Below are positions 23,290 to 34,289 of a stretch of DNA of 64,000 bases, in pieces. The notes below the pieces were generated by a model. It searched no databases and had not been told where the DNA came from. It saw only the letters and a list, made by a program, of their open reading frames with translations. The stretch is from Harmonia axyridis (Eukaryota > Arthropoda > Insecta > Coleoptera > Coccinellidae): assembly GCF_914767665.1 (NCBI RefSeq), contig NC_059504.1:48143720-48207719 (forward strand), in the 5' to 3' direction. The position numbers and the translations under genes are program-made. Each line of letters begins with the position of its first letter. Positions within the stretch are counted from its first letter, which is position 1.

Positions 23290-25010
23290 GACACTTAGGA
23301 TCTTTGGCCAATCTCCTTTGAATCAATTAAAATATTAGAGAGCTGATAACTAAAAGAATGCCAAGTCAGATATTAATCTTTTTCAAGATGGCTTGGATAG
23401 GTACACCAGCAATTCCAGACATTTTATCCAAATCAATTGCCATCTAGCAATTCGGTTACTGAAAATATGATTTTGTACTTCGATTTGATAATTGTGTCAT
23501 TCATTCGATGATACAGCATAGAAATTCAAGATTCATATTTCCATGGTTTCGAATTTTCACTATTCTCTTCTCTCACTCTTGATCATAGATTGAACCAATC
23601 CCATAACCCCGCCTACCAATCGTTGATTGTTGGTGAACCATTATTATTCTATGAGACTGACTTGCAAAATTACAAGATTCACGTGAATTTTGTTCCATAT
23701 AATTGTTTTCGAGGTATTTTCAGCACATTTTTCATAAAAATTACATTTGATATCATGATTTATTTCATCAATTGATGTTGGTGATACTGAATAGGTTCTC
23801 TGTTATAGATTTATGATGTGCATTAGCCAATTGCAAACAGTGATGATGAAAATAAAATACACACAAGGAAAAGGAAGTTTTAGGGAAAAAATTCGTCGAA
23901 CTTTAAAATGACGTAAAGATCTTTCACATTAAGGAATAAAATCATAGGTGAGTGGGTTCTCAGAACAATTAATAGATATACCTAGGTAATAAGTTCATTC
24001 AAGGAGAACAATTTCTATCAAATTCTAACTATAACGTGAATAATTTAAATCATGGAAAAAAATGTCTTTATTTCTATACCCCTATACCTTAGGCGAATCC
24101 TTTCAATATTTCGGAAAATGTTCTGTACACCAAGAATCTTTGTCTAGTCTCATTTGAATCGAATTAAACATAAGAGGACTGTTATTCTATTCAAAACTAT
24201 TGCTATTTCATGACGTAGCATACAAATTCAATAACAGATCTATACATTTTCCACGGTTTCAAATTTCCACATTTCTAGTTACTCTTGATCATAGATTGAA
24301 GAAATTCTAAAACCCCGCCCACCAATCGATGATTGTTTGTGAACTGAATTGTCATGAGTCGATGATACTGACTTGCAAAAATACAGCTTCACGTGAATCA
24401 ATCAATTTTTTCCCAGATAGTTATTTTTAAGGTATTTTATGCATATTTTGCATTCAAGTTACATTTGATATTATGGTTTATTTTATCAATTGGTGGTGAT
24501 GATATTGAACATGTTATCTGTTACAGATTTATGATGATTGCGGACATAGATGATGAAAATAAAAGACAACGAAGTTCTAGGAAAAGAATGGATCGAAATT
24601 AATCGAAGTTGATGACGAAAAGCCCTTTCACATTAGAAAAAAGTCATTGGTGAGTACTTGGAACAATTATCAGTTACAATGATTGTTGGTGAATCTATGA
24701 AACTGACTTGCAAAAATACGAGATTCATGTGAATCGATCAATTTTTCTCTAGATAGTTATTTCGAAGGTCTTTTATGCACATCATTTAGTGTTGATGATA
24801 CTAAATATGTTCTCTGTTATAGATTTATGATGTCTCATCAACGAATTGCTAACTGTGATGTAATGATGAAAATAAATGACAAATACTTTCCAGGAGAAGA
24901 ATGAATCGAAGTTTATAATGACGTAAACCTCTTTCACATAGGAATGAACTTATCGGTGAGTACCTACTTAAAAAAAATTTCAGTTATGGATAGTAAATTG
25001 ATTCAAGGAC
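23290..25010 (+). repeat. Diverged tandem triplication
   Basis: Three direct units share blocks in the same order: CCCCGCC(T/C)ACCAATCG.TGATTGTT, GACTGACTTGCAAAA, CACGTGAAT, TTACATTTGATAT, CTGTTATAGATTTATGATG, GATGATGAAAATAAA, CCTTTCACAT..GGAA and GGTGAGTAC. Units start near 23290, 24125 and 24680, and the third is shorter. Similarity is moderate, so the duplications are old. No protein reading frame is conserved across units. Confidence 0.75.
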
Positions 25011-25369
25011 AACAATTTCCACCATTTTTTAGTAGAGATTTAAGTAGATAATTTCAATCATTTGAAAGGCAAGTCTCTTCGTTTTTACTTCATTATACGA
25101 AATCTGGAGTTCCTCAAAATTTTGAAAATGACGATATTTGGAGGGTTTCTAATTACAACCCACTGCTATTACCCTTTTTTGAGTGTTTTATGAATATAAT
25201 AGAGGAAAATAACTTCATGAATTTTGCTGCTATTATTATCAATACCGTTCATTCAAGGAAACCAGGAAGAGAAATGATATGACAGTTTCACTGTATCGGG
25301 TAGGTACACATGCACGACGCATTGGCGTACGACTAGATTTCTATCAACTTTCTTGTTCAGTTGAATATA

Positions 25370-26862
25370 CACTGTGCAAAAAAATTAACGCACATTCTGA
25401 AAATCTCAATTTTAATGAAAGTTAACTATACATTGACTTTATAACTTATTTTTTATGTCCTCTCGGGAAGGTTTTGAACGAAACAAGACACATTAAATGG
25501 AAGAAAAATTCAGGACTTCACCGAATCTTATGTGAAAGAAGAGAAATAAACAATTTTCAAAATACTGGAATGCTGATAAGCGATTTAATACTTGGTATTT
25601 CCACTCTTTGCGTTAATTACAGCTCGGCAACGACGGTTCATACTCAAAATGAGTGATCTTAAAATGTTCTGATCTAATCCTTCCCAGATTTCTCTGAGTT
25701 GGATTCCTAAGTCATTAAGAGTAGCTGGATGATTTTCTGAACTTCTCAGCCTTCTATTGAGGTTGTGCCAAACCTGCTCAATCGGATTGAGATCTGGACT
25801 TCTTGCTGGCCATTCCATTCGAGAGACTTCAACCTCTTCAAGGTACTCCTGAACGATGCGCGCACTATGAGGTCTGGCATTATCGTCCATAAAAATGAAA
25901 TTTTCACCAATGTATGGGGCAAATGGCACTACATGCTCTTCAAGAATGTTCCTTATATACCTATCAGCATTCATAGCTCCATTATCAACGACCACTAGGT
26001 CTGTGCGAGCAGTCTAGGATATTCCACCCCATACCATAATCGATCCTCCCCCGAAACCAGTAGTATTCAGGAAATTGCACTGAGCATATCTTTCATGTGG
26101 ACGTCTGTATACAAGGGAACATCGATCACAATGGTAGAGGCAAAATCTAGACTCATCTGTGAAGTGAACTCTTTCCCACGCGCCCTTCGATGGGCTGGGG
26201 TAAGAGCTGGGCCACTTGCCACGACACGAGGCCTTAAATCATATTCTCTGAGGCGATTTCTTATTGTCTGAGTGCTAATTTGCACCCCATGAGTTTGCTC
26301 AAGCTGATTTTGAAGGAGGCGAGCGGTTGCAAACCGTTGTCTCAACGAAGAAACTCTCAAGTAACGTTCTTGAATGGCAGTTGTTCCATTCAAGGGAACA
26401 AGACAGGGTCTACCCTGTCCTGGTCTTCGGACATTCATACCTGTCTCCCTGAATCGCTGCAACATTCTGGACACACTTGTATATGAAACTCCAAACCTTT
26501 CTGCAATTCTTGTGTATGTCCACACTTCTTCTCGCAAAACTACCGCTTGGACACATTCCTCTTGGGTCAAATTGCGTGTTTCGCGTTGCATAGCGATCGA
26601 GTGTAGAAAATCAAACGAAAGAAAAACTATTGATCACTAGAATTGATCGAGAACAACTGATTTCAGAATGGAGCCAATACATTCAAAATCTGACAATCTC
26701 ATCTTTTTTTATTCCTGCTGGAAAAAAACATCTGTATTGAAAAAAAACGTTGAAAGTGGATGACATATTCATGCATAATTCTGATAAAAATAATTATCAT
26801 TGAGAACACCTTCAGAATAAATTTGAGATTTCCATAATGTGCGTTAATTTTTTTGCGCAGTG
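25370..26862 (-). mobile_element. Tc1-like element with both terminal inverted repeats
   Basis: It is 1493 bp long and starts CACTGTGCAAAAAAATTAAC. It ends with the inverted form GTTAATTTTTTTGCGCAGTG. The TIR similarity continues about 40 bases, and TA flanks both sides. It carries one transposase gene on the minus strand, which is broken. The well-kept ends suggest that it could still be moved by a transposase supplied from elsewhere. Confidence 0.9.
25585..26591 (-). pseudogene. Tc1-like DD34E transposase with a frameshift and a stop
   Basis: The start at 26591 gives MQRETRNLTQEECVQAVV, then a paired-like DNA-binding region: helix-turn-helix 1 with IAERFGVSYTSVSRMLQRF, a GRPR-like linker, and helix-turn-helix 2 with ISTQTIRNRLREYDLRPR. 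A frameshift near 26165 takes the first catalytic block (HFTDESRF) out of frame. An in-frame stop lies near 26013. The last part (25585-25995) keeps MDDNARPHSA and WPARSPDLNPIEQVW, with 34 residues between D and E. The full-length protein would be about 340 residues, normal for the family. Its role is cut-and-paste transposition at TA. All three acidic residues survive in the DNA, so decay is recent. Confidence 0.9.
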
Positions 26863-27735
26863 TATTTAATTTGCAACGTAGCATACTACATCTTCGAACC
26901 GAAGGCGTATTTTAACGAAACAAATGAACTGATCAGTACGTTAAAGATACATTTTGAACGATGCAAACATTTTTTTTTGAGGCTTGTATGAGTTTGTATA
27001 AATATCCCTAGACTTTTCCGATGTTTATGATAAAACTTGTTCTAATCATCAATACCATTTGTTCATTTATGATGTCTTTGAGATGGGAATCAGCCTCGGT
27101 ATCAGCCACTTCAACTTGAATTGCTCTAATCTAATTTCTCAGCTAGAATAAATCAGCTAATACTTTCATTGGCTGCTACATGAAATTGAAAATTTTCCTA
27201 CAGGAGCTAAGTCTGATTCTGAATCGTTCGACAGACGTCTCGAAAAATTCTATAAAGAAAATCCCGTCTGAATTAATGCCCGAACGAGATGAGATCCGAG
27301 ATGCGTTAAGTGCTGGCTGTGCCCGCACTACCGCAGTTTTTCCGCGGGAAACTTGTTAGATAATCTCATTTATTTCCGGGAAAATCCTCCCAGGACTGAC
27401 ACGTACATAACGACACGTCTGGAAGCGTCACTGCTGGTTTCACTAACGAATGACATTATTTCTGGATTTCACGTAGACACGTTGCCAGGTATGGCGGCTT
27501 TTAGCCATTTTCCGGGAATCCGTGAGTGTAGCGCGGAAATCCATCATGAGCAGAGTGATTAAACTTTAAGTAGAGGAACTTTATCGATTCCATCAGAATT
27601 CTATCATCAAGAGAGTGATTAAAGTTTAAGCGGGAAACCTTCATCAATGGATTATTTATACTGACATGAATAGGTATTTTTCGAAATGGGTACTGAAAGT
27701 TTCTAATTCGATTTTGGAACAAGCGTAAAACTATA
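26863..27735. other. AT-rich non-coding sequence
   Basis: I see no recognisable gene or repeat. A short direct repeat (GAGTGATTAAA.TTTAAG) occurs at about 27554 and 27613. Confidence 0.5.
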
Positions 27736-27966
27736 CAGGGTATTTCATCGCAATGGTCGATTAGACGTTTATGTAAAACTAATTATCATTTTGTGCTGAA
27801 AATTTGCATGTTGGGGTTTGAGACAATGGTCTTTCTCCCTAAAATATTTTTGGATATCTACAACTTCCAGTTATACCGGAAACAGAGTACAATTTCCGTA
27901 TTCCAAATAGCACTCCCATTACACTATAGTGTGCCATTTGAAATGAGGAAGTAGTGAATTACCCTG
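27736..27966. mobile_element. Possible 231-bp MITE with TACAGGGTA ends
   Basis: CAGGGTATTTCA at the left and the inverted TGAATTACCCTG at the right are each next to TA. Similarity beyond the first dozen bases is weak, so this call is tentative. Confidence 0.45.
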
Positions 27967-28482
27967 TACATATTTACACCTGAAATTTATGACATTTTGA
28001 TGATTGTCATAATATTTCTTACACTTTTTTAATTTTGGAGAAACTAGGGCTGATTCCAAGATAGTTTTGTGTGGCTTTTTACATTAAATTACGCTGTCGT
28101 TTGTATAGAAATACGGTTTAATCTGTACACTAACTTTTTTTTGCCATAACTGATTTGGAAATTAACTGAATTCTACGAACAGTAAAGCAAATTGTGTAAA
28201 TAACAACGAAAGTCGAGGGCTCATAAATTTAAATTATCTTTTCAAACAGTCCATTTCGTTATGCCAAACAATAGATAAATCTTTTATGAAAAGATAATCT
28301 CATCTAATCTGAGCAGATAAGGTATAATGAATTTTCAGGCACGAAATTGGATTATTCTTAACTTCATTTCATGTTGCTCTATTGATCTCATGTCCGTAAA
28401 ACGAATTTTTCAGATATCCCTGAGGAAAAAAATCATTAAGAGATAAATCCGTTGATTTTGAAAGATATTCGATCGAGCCATA
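27967..28482. other. AT-rich non-coding sequence
   Basis: I see no recognisable gene or repeat. Confidence 0.5.
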
Positions 28483-29759
28483 ACAGGCTAATTGAAAATT
28501 CCCCGGTCTACCATAGTAAAACACATTTTTTTGGCAAAATTCGATTTTATTATTCAACATAGTTGCCTTCGAGGGCGATATAGCGATTATAGCGATCTTC
28601 CATATTCCATTTTCGTAGTACGATTTGTCTTTCGCTTCAAAATATGCCTCAAGTTTTGGCGATTACTTATTTATTGGCACTAAATTTCTTTCCAGCGACC
28701 ATTCTTTTGAGGTCTGAGAACAGGAAAAAGTCGCTGTGGGCCAGATCTGGCGAATACGGTGGATGCAGAAGCAATTCGAAGCCTAATTTATGTAATTTTG
28801 CCATTGTTTTCATTGATTTGTCACACGGTGCATTGTCTTGCAGAACCAGCACCTTTTTTTCTTCGAATGGGGCCGTTTTTTAATGATTTCATCCTTTAAA
28901 CGATCCAATAACGATATATAATAATCGATTTGGTGATCTGGCCCTCTTGGAGGTTATCATTGAATATTATACCTTGCGCATTCCAAAATACTGATGCTAT
29001 AACCTTGTCAGCTGATTGTTGTGTTTTTCCTCGCTTTGGATTCGGTTCAACGTGTGCAGTCCACTCAGCTGACTGTCGATTGAACTCCGGAGTAAAATGA
29101 TGGAGCCATATTCCATTCATTGTCACATATCGACGCAAAAATTCAGGTTAATTGCACTTAAACAGCTTCAAACACTGCTCAAAATCATTAACACGTTATT
29201 GCTTTTGATCGATTTTGAGCTCGCGCGGCACCCATTTTGCACACAGCTTTCTCATGTAAAAATTTTCGTGAATGATATGATGTACACGTTCAGATGATAT
29301 CTTCACAATGTCTGCTATCTCGATCAACTTCACTTTACGGTCATTCGATATTATTTTGTGAACTTTTTTCGTCGGTTTTTCTTTTTGGCGTCCACTGCGT
29401 TCGCCGACTTCGGTGCTCCTTTTACCACTTTTATACCTCGGTTTATACCTATCAATGATGGTTGATTTTCCTGGTGCAGACCCCGGAAACTCTTCATCAA
29501 GCCAAGATTTTGCTTCAACTGTATTTTCTCCCTTCAAAAATCAATATTTTATCAGCACATGAAATTCTTTTTTTTTCCATCTTTTTTCAAATAACCAAAA
29601 TAGCTACACTCACAATACAATATCTCACAAACTAATGGTCGGCCTGCTGTCAACTTTTGACATGTATCGTTTAAAGGTTGGTATTCACTAAAAATCATAT
29701 GGATTTAATACTTGCACTGCCACCTGTGCATCAGACCGGGGACTTCTCAATTGGCCTAA
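28483..29759 (-). mobile_element. Mariner element, 1277 bp, both TIRs and TA flanks
   Basis: The right end read inward (TTAGGCCAATTGAGAAGTCC, CCGGTCTG) matches the left end (ACAGGCTAATTGAAAATTCC, CCGGTCTA) over about 28 bases. TA lies immediately outside on both sides. The length is that of a full mariner. It holds one transposase reading frame on the minus strand, which is damaged. Confidence 0.9.
28550..29580 (-). pseudogene. Mariner DD34D transposase, full length but broken
   Basis: The start codon is near 29580 (MEKKEFHVLIKY) and the stop is at 28550-28552, about 343 codons, the usual mariner size. In order: a helix-turn-helix region with SERVHHIIHENFYMRKLCAK followed by WVP (near 29240); YVTMNGIWLHHFTPE, where the usual DETW has lost its D (near 29110); WTAHVEPNPKRGKTQQSADK; ASVFWNAQGIIF; LQDNAP (near 28845); LLLHPPYSPDLAHSDFFLF (near 28770); and a C-terminal ALEGNYVE. 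There are 34 residues between the last two aspartates. Several frameshifts and stops, and the lost first D, make it inactive. Confidence 0.9.
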
Positions 29760-30736
29760 TATGTGTTTTCCTTTTTTTTGACCATTGTTGCACAGAATTC
29801 CCTTCGTCTTCAGAAAAAGTCAGAGATATCAGAAAATTCGGTCACTAGACCTACAATTTTCCAAACCAATTATGGTGAAATTGAGGCCCAAGTACTGATT
29901 TTACCATATCTCTTTGGAAACGGCGTTATTTGATGCAAAAGTCATAGCAAACTAGTTGGGAATCAACCGGAGTTCAAGCAACCTGCTCTGAATCCAAAAG
30001 GTGTGAAAAATGTTATGACGGTCAACGTTTCATACATTCCATGGGCCAATTAGTGATTTTTTTTTCCACTTGATCATCCAGTACCTACCCATATGTGGAG
30101 CGGAATAAAAGCTGATTAACATCAATTTTGGCGGAATTTGTCTAGGACCCTCGAGTTGAATTACCCTTCAAATATAACTACTAACTTGTGAACAAGCTCA
30201 AATCTGGCAACATCTGCAAACTTTCACTTCATGCCGGAATATTGGCCGTACCGTCGGAAAATCCCAGGTGCTGGATTTCGCGAAAATAGGGGGAGCGTGT
30301 TACCGAGAAAACCCTGACGCGTAGATTCTCATGATGCCGAAATATTTGGATTTATCGGAACGTGAACTATTTCTGCTACTATACCCACGTTTCGTCTAGG
30401 TATTGAAACACGTCTTCCCTGCTTGCCGCTTCTTTGGTCTAGGTGAATTCCAGACTTGCCTCGGTATGTATTCATAAATATATTTGAATGTGGAAATGGA
30501 AGTTGAGATGATTTTGGCCAGATAATTTTTTTATTCGGAATATTCGAATTGTTGACTCGAATGAATCAGAGTGGAAGGCGTATGTAGATAACTGAGATTT
30601 CTCAAGTGAATTTTCAAATTTAGTCGAGGCTCTTCTGCAGCAAATTACAAATCAAATAGTGACAGTTAATATATTTTTTTCTGATCGAACCAATATTGAG
30701 CTATATCGCCTTAGTTACCATGTGTCATAACACACT
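29760..30736. other. Non-coding sequence
   Basis: I see no recognisable gene or repeat between the mariner and the recombinase unit. Confidence 0.5.
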
Positions 30737-30791
30737 CATATTTCCCAAGGGAAATATGAAACGTCAGTTCATATTTCCCTAGGGAAATATG
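30737..30791. repeat. Pair of 22-bp CATATTTCCC palindromes
   Basis: Two sites lie 11 bp apart. Each is CATATTTCCC, a two-base centre (AA in the first, TA in the second), then GGGAAATATG. The second is a perfect palindrome. They sit just past the stop codon of the recombinase gene and share their half-site with the repeats on its other side. They may be recombinase binding sites. That is inference. Confidence 0.7.
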
Positions 30792-30802
30792 AAACTATTT
30801 CT

Positions 30803-32019
30803 TTATTTAGTAACAAAATGGAAACTGCAATTGTTGAAATTTCCACTAAAAGTATTTCCACCAGATACAAAGGAAGAAGAAATATCTTGTTCATAATTAT
30901 TCGACGACGAGACTACAGTTTTCTTGAGAACATTCCTTGCAGCAGCAGTCTCGGACGATTCTCCCAAAACGGTCTTCAAAGATTGTGATGCTGCAGATGG
31001 CTCACCCTCCACACCTGCTATCATCTTCGCTACCTTATTTTTGTGCAGCATACTGTCCGCCAGATAGCCTTCTGCAACAGACGAACTTTTCCAACCACCA
31101 TGTCTCTTGAGTGTTGTCATTGAGGCTCCCGCATCGGCAACCAATGTCGCGGATGTTCGTCTTCCACAATGACCTGTATAGGTTTTCGGATTATCTAAAC
31201 CCAACCATTCAGCAACCTTACTCGGAATTTTTCCGAAGGTATTTTTGCCGACAGGCTGAAGAGTACACTTCTTATTCCTATAAGCTACGAAGAACCTAAG
31301 AACGCCTTGCGGGCGCAACGCTGAATACTCCCTCACCAAACGAGCAGCACCCAGATCTTCTTCATCAATTATAGTGAATATTCTGTTTATATCATTCTTA
31401 GTCTTTGAGACTTTGATTATGATTACCGAACCACGATCTTCGATATCTGAAGATAGCATATTCACCAACTCTCGTGTTCTGCAGGCGCCAAAGATTTCCA
31501 TTATTAAAACAACCTTCAAAATTATGAATGTAAAAATCTTATCAACAGAGGAAATCAAAATGAAACTTTTACCTTATACATCAAAAAAACGTCATTAGGA
31601 GCTTCACTCAAGAATGTCTTGAGCTGCTCCCGGGACAACACTGATGATTTTTTAGGAACGTATCCTTTATTTTTGTTCTTAACAAATGCTTCGACTTCAT
31701 CGAATAATTTGACATCAGTTTTTTCCTTCAAATGTAGCATTGATCTTAACATCGATAGTTTCGGCCATAACGTGTTTGGAGAATATTTCTGGGACTGGGG
31801 ATCGAATGAATTAATCATACATCAAGAATAACAAGAATCAGAGCAACATACCAAATCTTGGAAATATGCTAACAAAATACTATCGCTCACACCGTCCACC
31901 AATTTTTTTCTTTTCCACTCCTGAAAGCATTCGTACTCTTTACTGTAGGCAGCTTGAGATTTGGCTGGAACCAAAGATTCACGGGCCTTTGCCGCTTGAG
32001 TTTCGACGTAGTTCGACAT
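30803..32019 (-). CDS. Tyrosine recombinase (Crypton/phage-integrase fold), three exons, intact
   Basis: Exons on the minus strand are 32019-31852, 31794-31573 and 31513-30803, giving 366 residues. The 57-bp and 59-bp introns are both phase 0, with GTATGT...CCCCAG and GTAAAA...TTGAAG borders. Splicing joins LAYFQDL to SQKYSPNTLW and VFLMYK to VVLIMEIFG. Residues 1-130 look like a helical core-binding domain. Residues 131-290 are the catalytic domain, with R142 (GACRTREL), H245-x-x-R248 (TGHCGRRTSATL), H268 or W271 (LKRHGGWKSS) and nucleophile Y280 (VAEGY). The full active set is present without stops or frameshifts. A serine-rich tail of about 85 residues follows. It should cut and rejoin DNA through a 3'-phosphotyrosine link. 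An alternative is a host-domesticated copy. Confidence 0.85.
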
Positions 32020-32194
32020 TTTTTCATTAATTTTATTTTTGACAAGACGTCAAAATGAAACCAGTCAACCAAGATTCTCAGAAACATGGCCCATAGCAAC
32101 GTTAAAAATTTAATTATTACAAAAATATACAATCTAATAATAATTTTTCCTTATCAGATTGTTTCAATCAGAAAAAAACTATTGATTACACCAC

Positions 32195-32297
32195 GGGAAA
32201 TATGAATACATTTCCCTCGGTTGTCTATACATCCCTCGGGCTCCGCCCTCGGGATGTAACTTTGACAACCTCGGGAAATATACTATTCATATTTCCC
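32195..32297. repeat. Nested inverted repeat with GGGAAATATGAATA ends
   Basis: GGGAAATATGAATA.., TTTCCCTCGGTTGTC on the left is mirrored by GACAACCTCGGGAAATATAC and TATTCATATTTCCC on the right. An inner hairpin (CATCCCTCGGG...CCCTCGGGATG) sits at about 32230-32258. It lies upstream of the recombinase start and shares the ATATTTCCC half-site with 30737-30791. It could be a terminal structure, a recombination site or a promoter-side element. Confidence 0.75.
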
Positions 32298-32471
32298 TAG
32301 TTGTAATAATAGCTATATATTTCTATGTCATAATGAGAATAGGTTGATCGATTGATTTGATTTCATTTTATATTTATCTTCATCATAAGGAATACCTATA
32401 TTTCCAACAGTTTTCGATCGGTTGATACACTGTTTCATCCCTAACGTCGGCCCTGGTGAAGACATTGTAAC

Positions 32472-33353
32472 GGGTGTTTTTTTTCGAGGTATATAACTTT
32501 AAGTTGGCATTACTCTTCAAGATGGCAACCGATTTAACAGCTGTCAAGTGATTTATTCTCAGTTTGGTTTGGCACTTCATCATGAATAGACCCACGCCTG
32601 AATAACGCTTGCAACTACGTCCATTTTGTTTTGTTTAGCGATGAAGCGCACTTCTGGTTGAATGGCTACGTCAACAAACAAAACTGCCGCATTTGGAGTG
32701 AAGCTAATCCTCAAGTGTATGTCGAAACACCGTTACATCCGGAAAAACTGACTTTTTGGTGCGCTTTATAGGCTGGTGGAATCATTGGTCCGTACTTCTT
32801 CAAAAACGATGATGGCCAGAACGTTACAGTCAATAGTGATCGGTAAAGGCCATGATTACAAAATTTTTCATTCCTAAACTGAACAACCATGATGTCCAGA
32901 AGCTGTGGTTTCAACAAGACGGCGCAACATGTCACGCAGCTCGTGCCACAATCGATTTATTGAAAGACACGTTTGGTGACCGCCTAATTTCACGTTTTGG
33001 AACTGTGAATTGGCCTCCAAGATCTTGTGATTTAACACCGCTGGACTTCTTTCTGTGGGGCTATATAAAGTCATTGGTCTATGCGGATAAGCCTCGAACC
33101 TTTGACCATTTGGAAGACAACATTCGCCGTGTTATTGCCGATTTACGGCAACAAATGTTGGAAAAAGTTATCGAAAATTGACGTCCAGATTGATTGAACT
33201 ACATCCGAGCCAGCCGTGGCGGTCATATATCAGAAATCATATTTAGAATGTAATGCCACAAGATTATCTTGCTGATAAATAAAATTAATGTCAATCGAAT
33301 AATCCATCGTTGTTTTATTGCATTTGAAGTTCTATAGCTCTAAAAAAACACCC
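32472..33353 (+). mobile_element. Internally deleted DD41D transposon, copy 1
   Basis: The ends are GGGTGTTTTTTTTCGAGG and the inverted AAAAAAACACCC. The 5' region (GTATATAACTTTAAGTTGGC) is shared with three other copies. The N-terminal half of the transposase is missing: sequence jumps from the 5' leader to CTACGTCCATTTTG and then to the coding for FSDEAHFWLNGYVNK. This copy also lacks about 60 further bases before that junction. The catalytic part from WFQQDGATCH to PPRSCDLTPLDFFLW is intact at 32852-33181, with 41 residues between the last two aspartates. Earlier stops lie near 32770 and 32846. It cannot make a full transposase. Confidence 0.9.
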
Positions 33354-34289
33354 TTTAGTAACATAGTTACCTCTGTATCGCGAGGTGAACTGGTATGAAC
33401 ACAAAAGTGGATTGACACGTCGAGTGGTGGGACATTACAAGTATGAACAAGTAGACCAATTGTCGCGTCGATCTAGCCAGTATTCCGTCGCGTCGACTGT
33501 AATATGTTTCTGGCTTTATGAGATCAGCGGAAATAGGTATGTTATTCAGTTTTAATGAGTCGTAATGCTTGATCGATTCGAAAACTTCCCCTCTAGACAC
33601 TCTGGTCTTATCTTACACCAGATTACGCGCCCAGGATCTTAATTCCCAAGTACTCCAGTTATAACTCTCAATTTTTTTTCTTCCGTTCGGCGAGACGTCG
33701 GGAACTTCTCCCAACCGCATCCCGGCAAAGATCGTTAGTTTACTCAACTTATCCACCAAAAAGAGTTATTAACACGCGTGTTAACCGACGGAGAGAGGTG
33801 CCCCGCCCGCCACGCTAGGAGCGCCACCCTCGGCCCCCGAAATAACTCCCGTATTATGGTTAACTATAAATTACTGCCGAATCTCGGATAGGTCGGGCGC
33901 GAACACGTGATACCGAAGCCCATAAATAGGGGATAACACACATACACAGAACGAATTCAAGACGCCAAATGCACCAGAACAAAACCTAATACGGATTTAT
34001 GATCGGCGCGGGAGAGGGATCCGCGGTATACGTCGATTTTCGCGTGTGCGGTGCAACAGAAGCTCAGGGCCCCACCTGACCTCGAACCAGGGACGTAGGT
34101 AGCAACAGGGGGTGGCGTGCGTCGGGGACCCACCGAACCTTTTTAGGAGAATCAACATCTAATTATTTCATGCTTGCGAGGAAATGATAAATATGAACAA
34201 TATCCGAGCATTTTTTATTCATGAAGGTAGATTCAAGGGTGATTTCATTTGCAGTGACTCTGTCTTCTCATAGATGGCGTTATGGGTTT
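33354..34289. other. Non-coding stretch with a GC-rich island
   Basis: About 33660-34130 is markedly richer in G, C and CpG than the surroundings and includes tracts such as GAGAGGTGCCCCGCCCGCCA. There is no recognisable coding sequence. A regulatory or promoter-like role is possible but unproven. Confidence 0.4.

Larger units (their letters stand above)
30737..32300 (-). mobile_element. Compact tyrosine-recombinase transposable unit
   Basis: A three-exon tyrosine recombinase gene is bracketed by clustered palindromes built on CATATTTCCC. On one side are two 22-bp palindromes (30737-30758, 30770-30791). On the other is a long nested inverted repeat (32195-32297). Nothing else is encoded. Crypton-type eukaryotic transposons have this layout of a single recombinase gene with introns, but they usually lack terminal inverted repeats. 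The assignment is therefore inferred from the protein. The exact ends of the unit are not proven from one copy. Confidence 0.65.
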
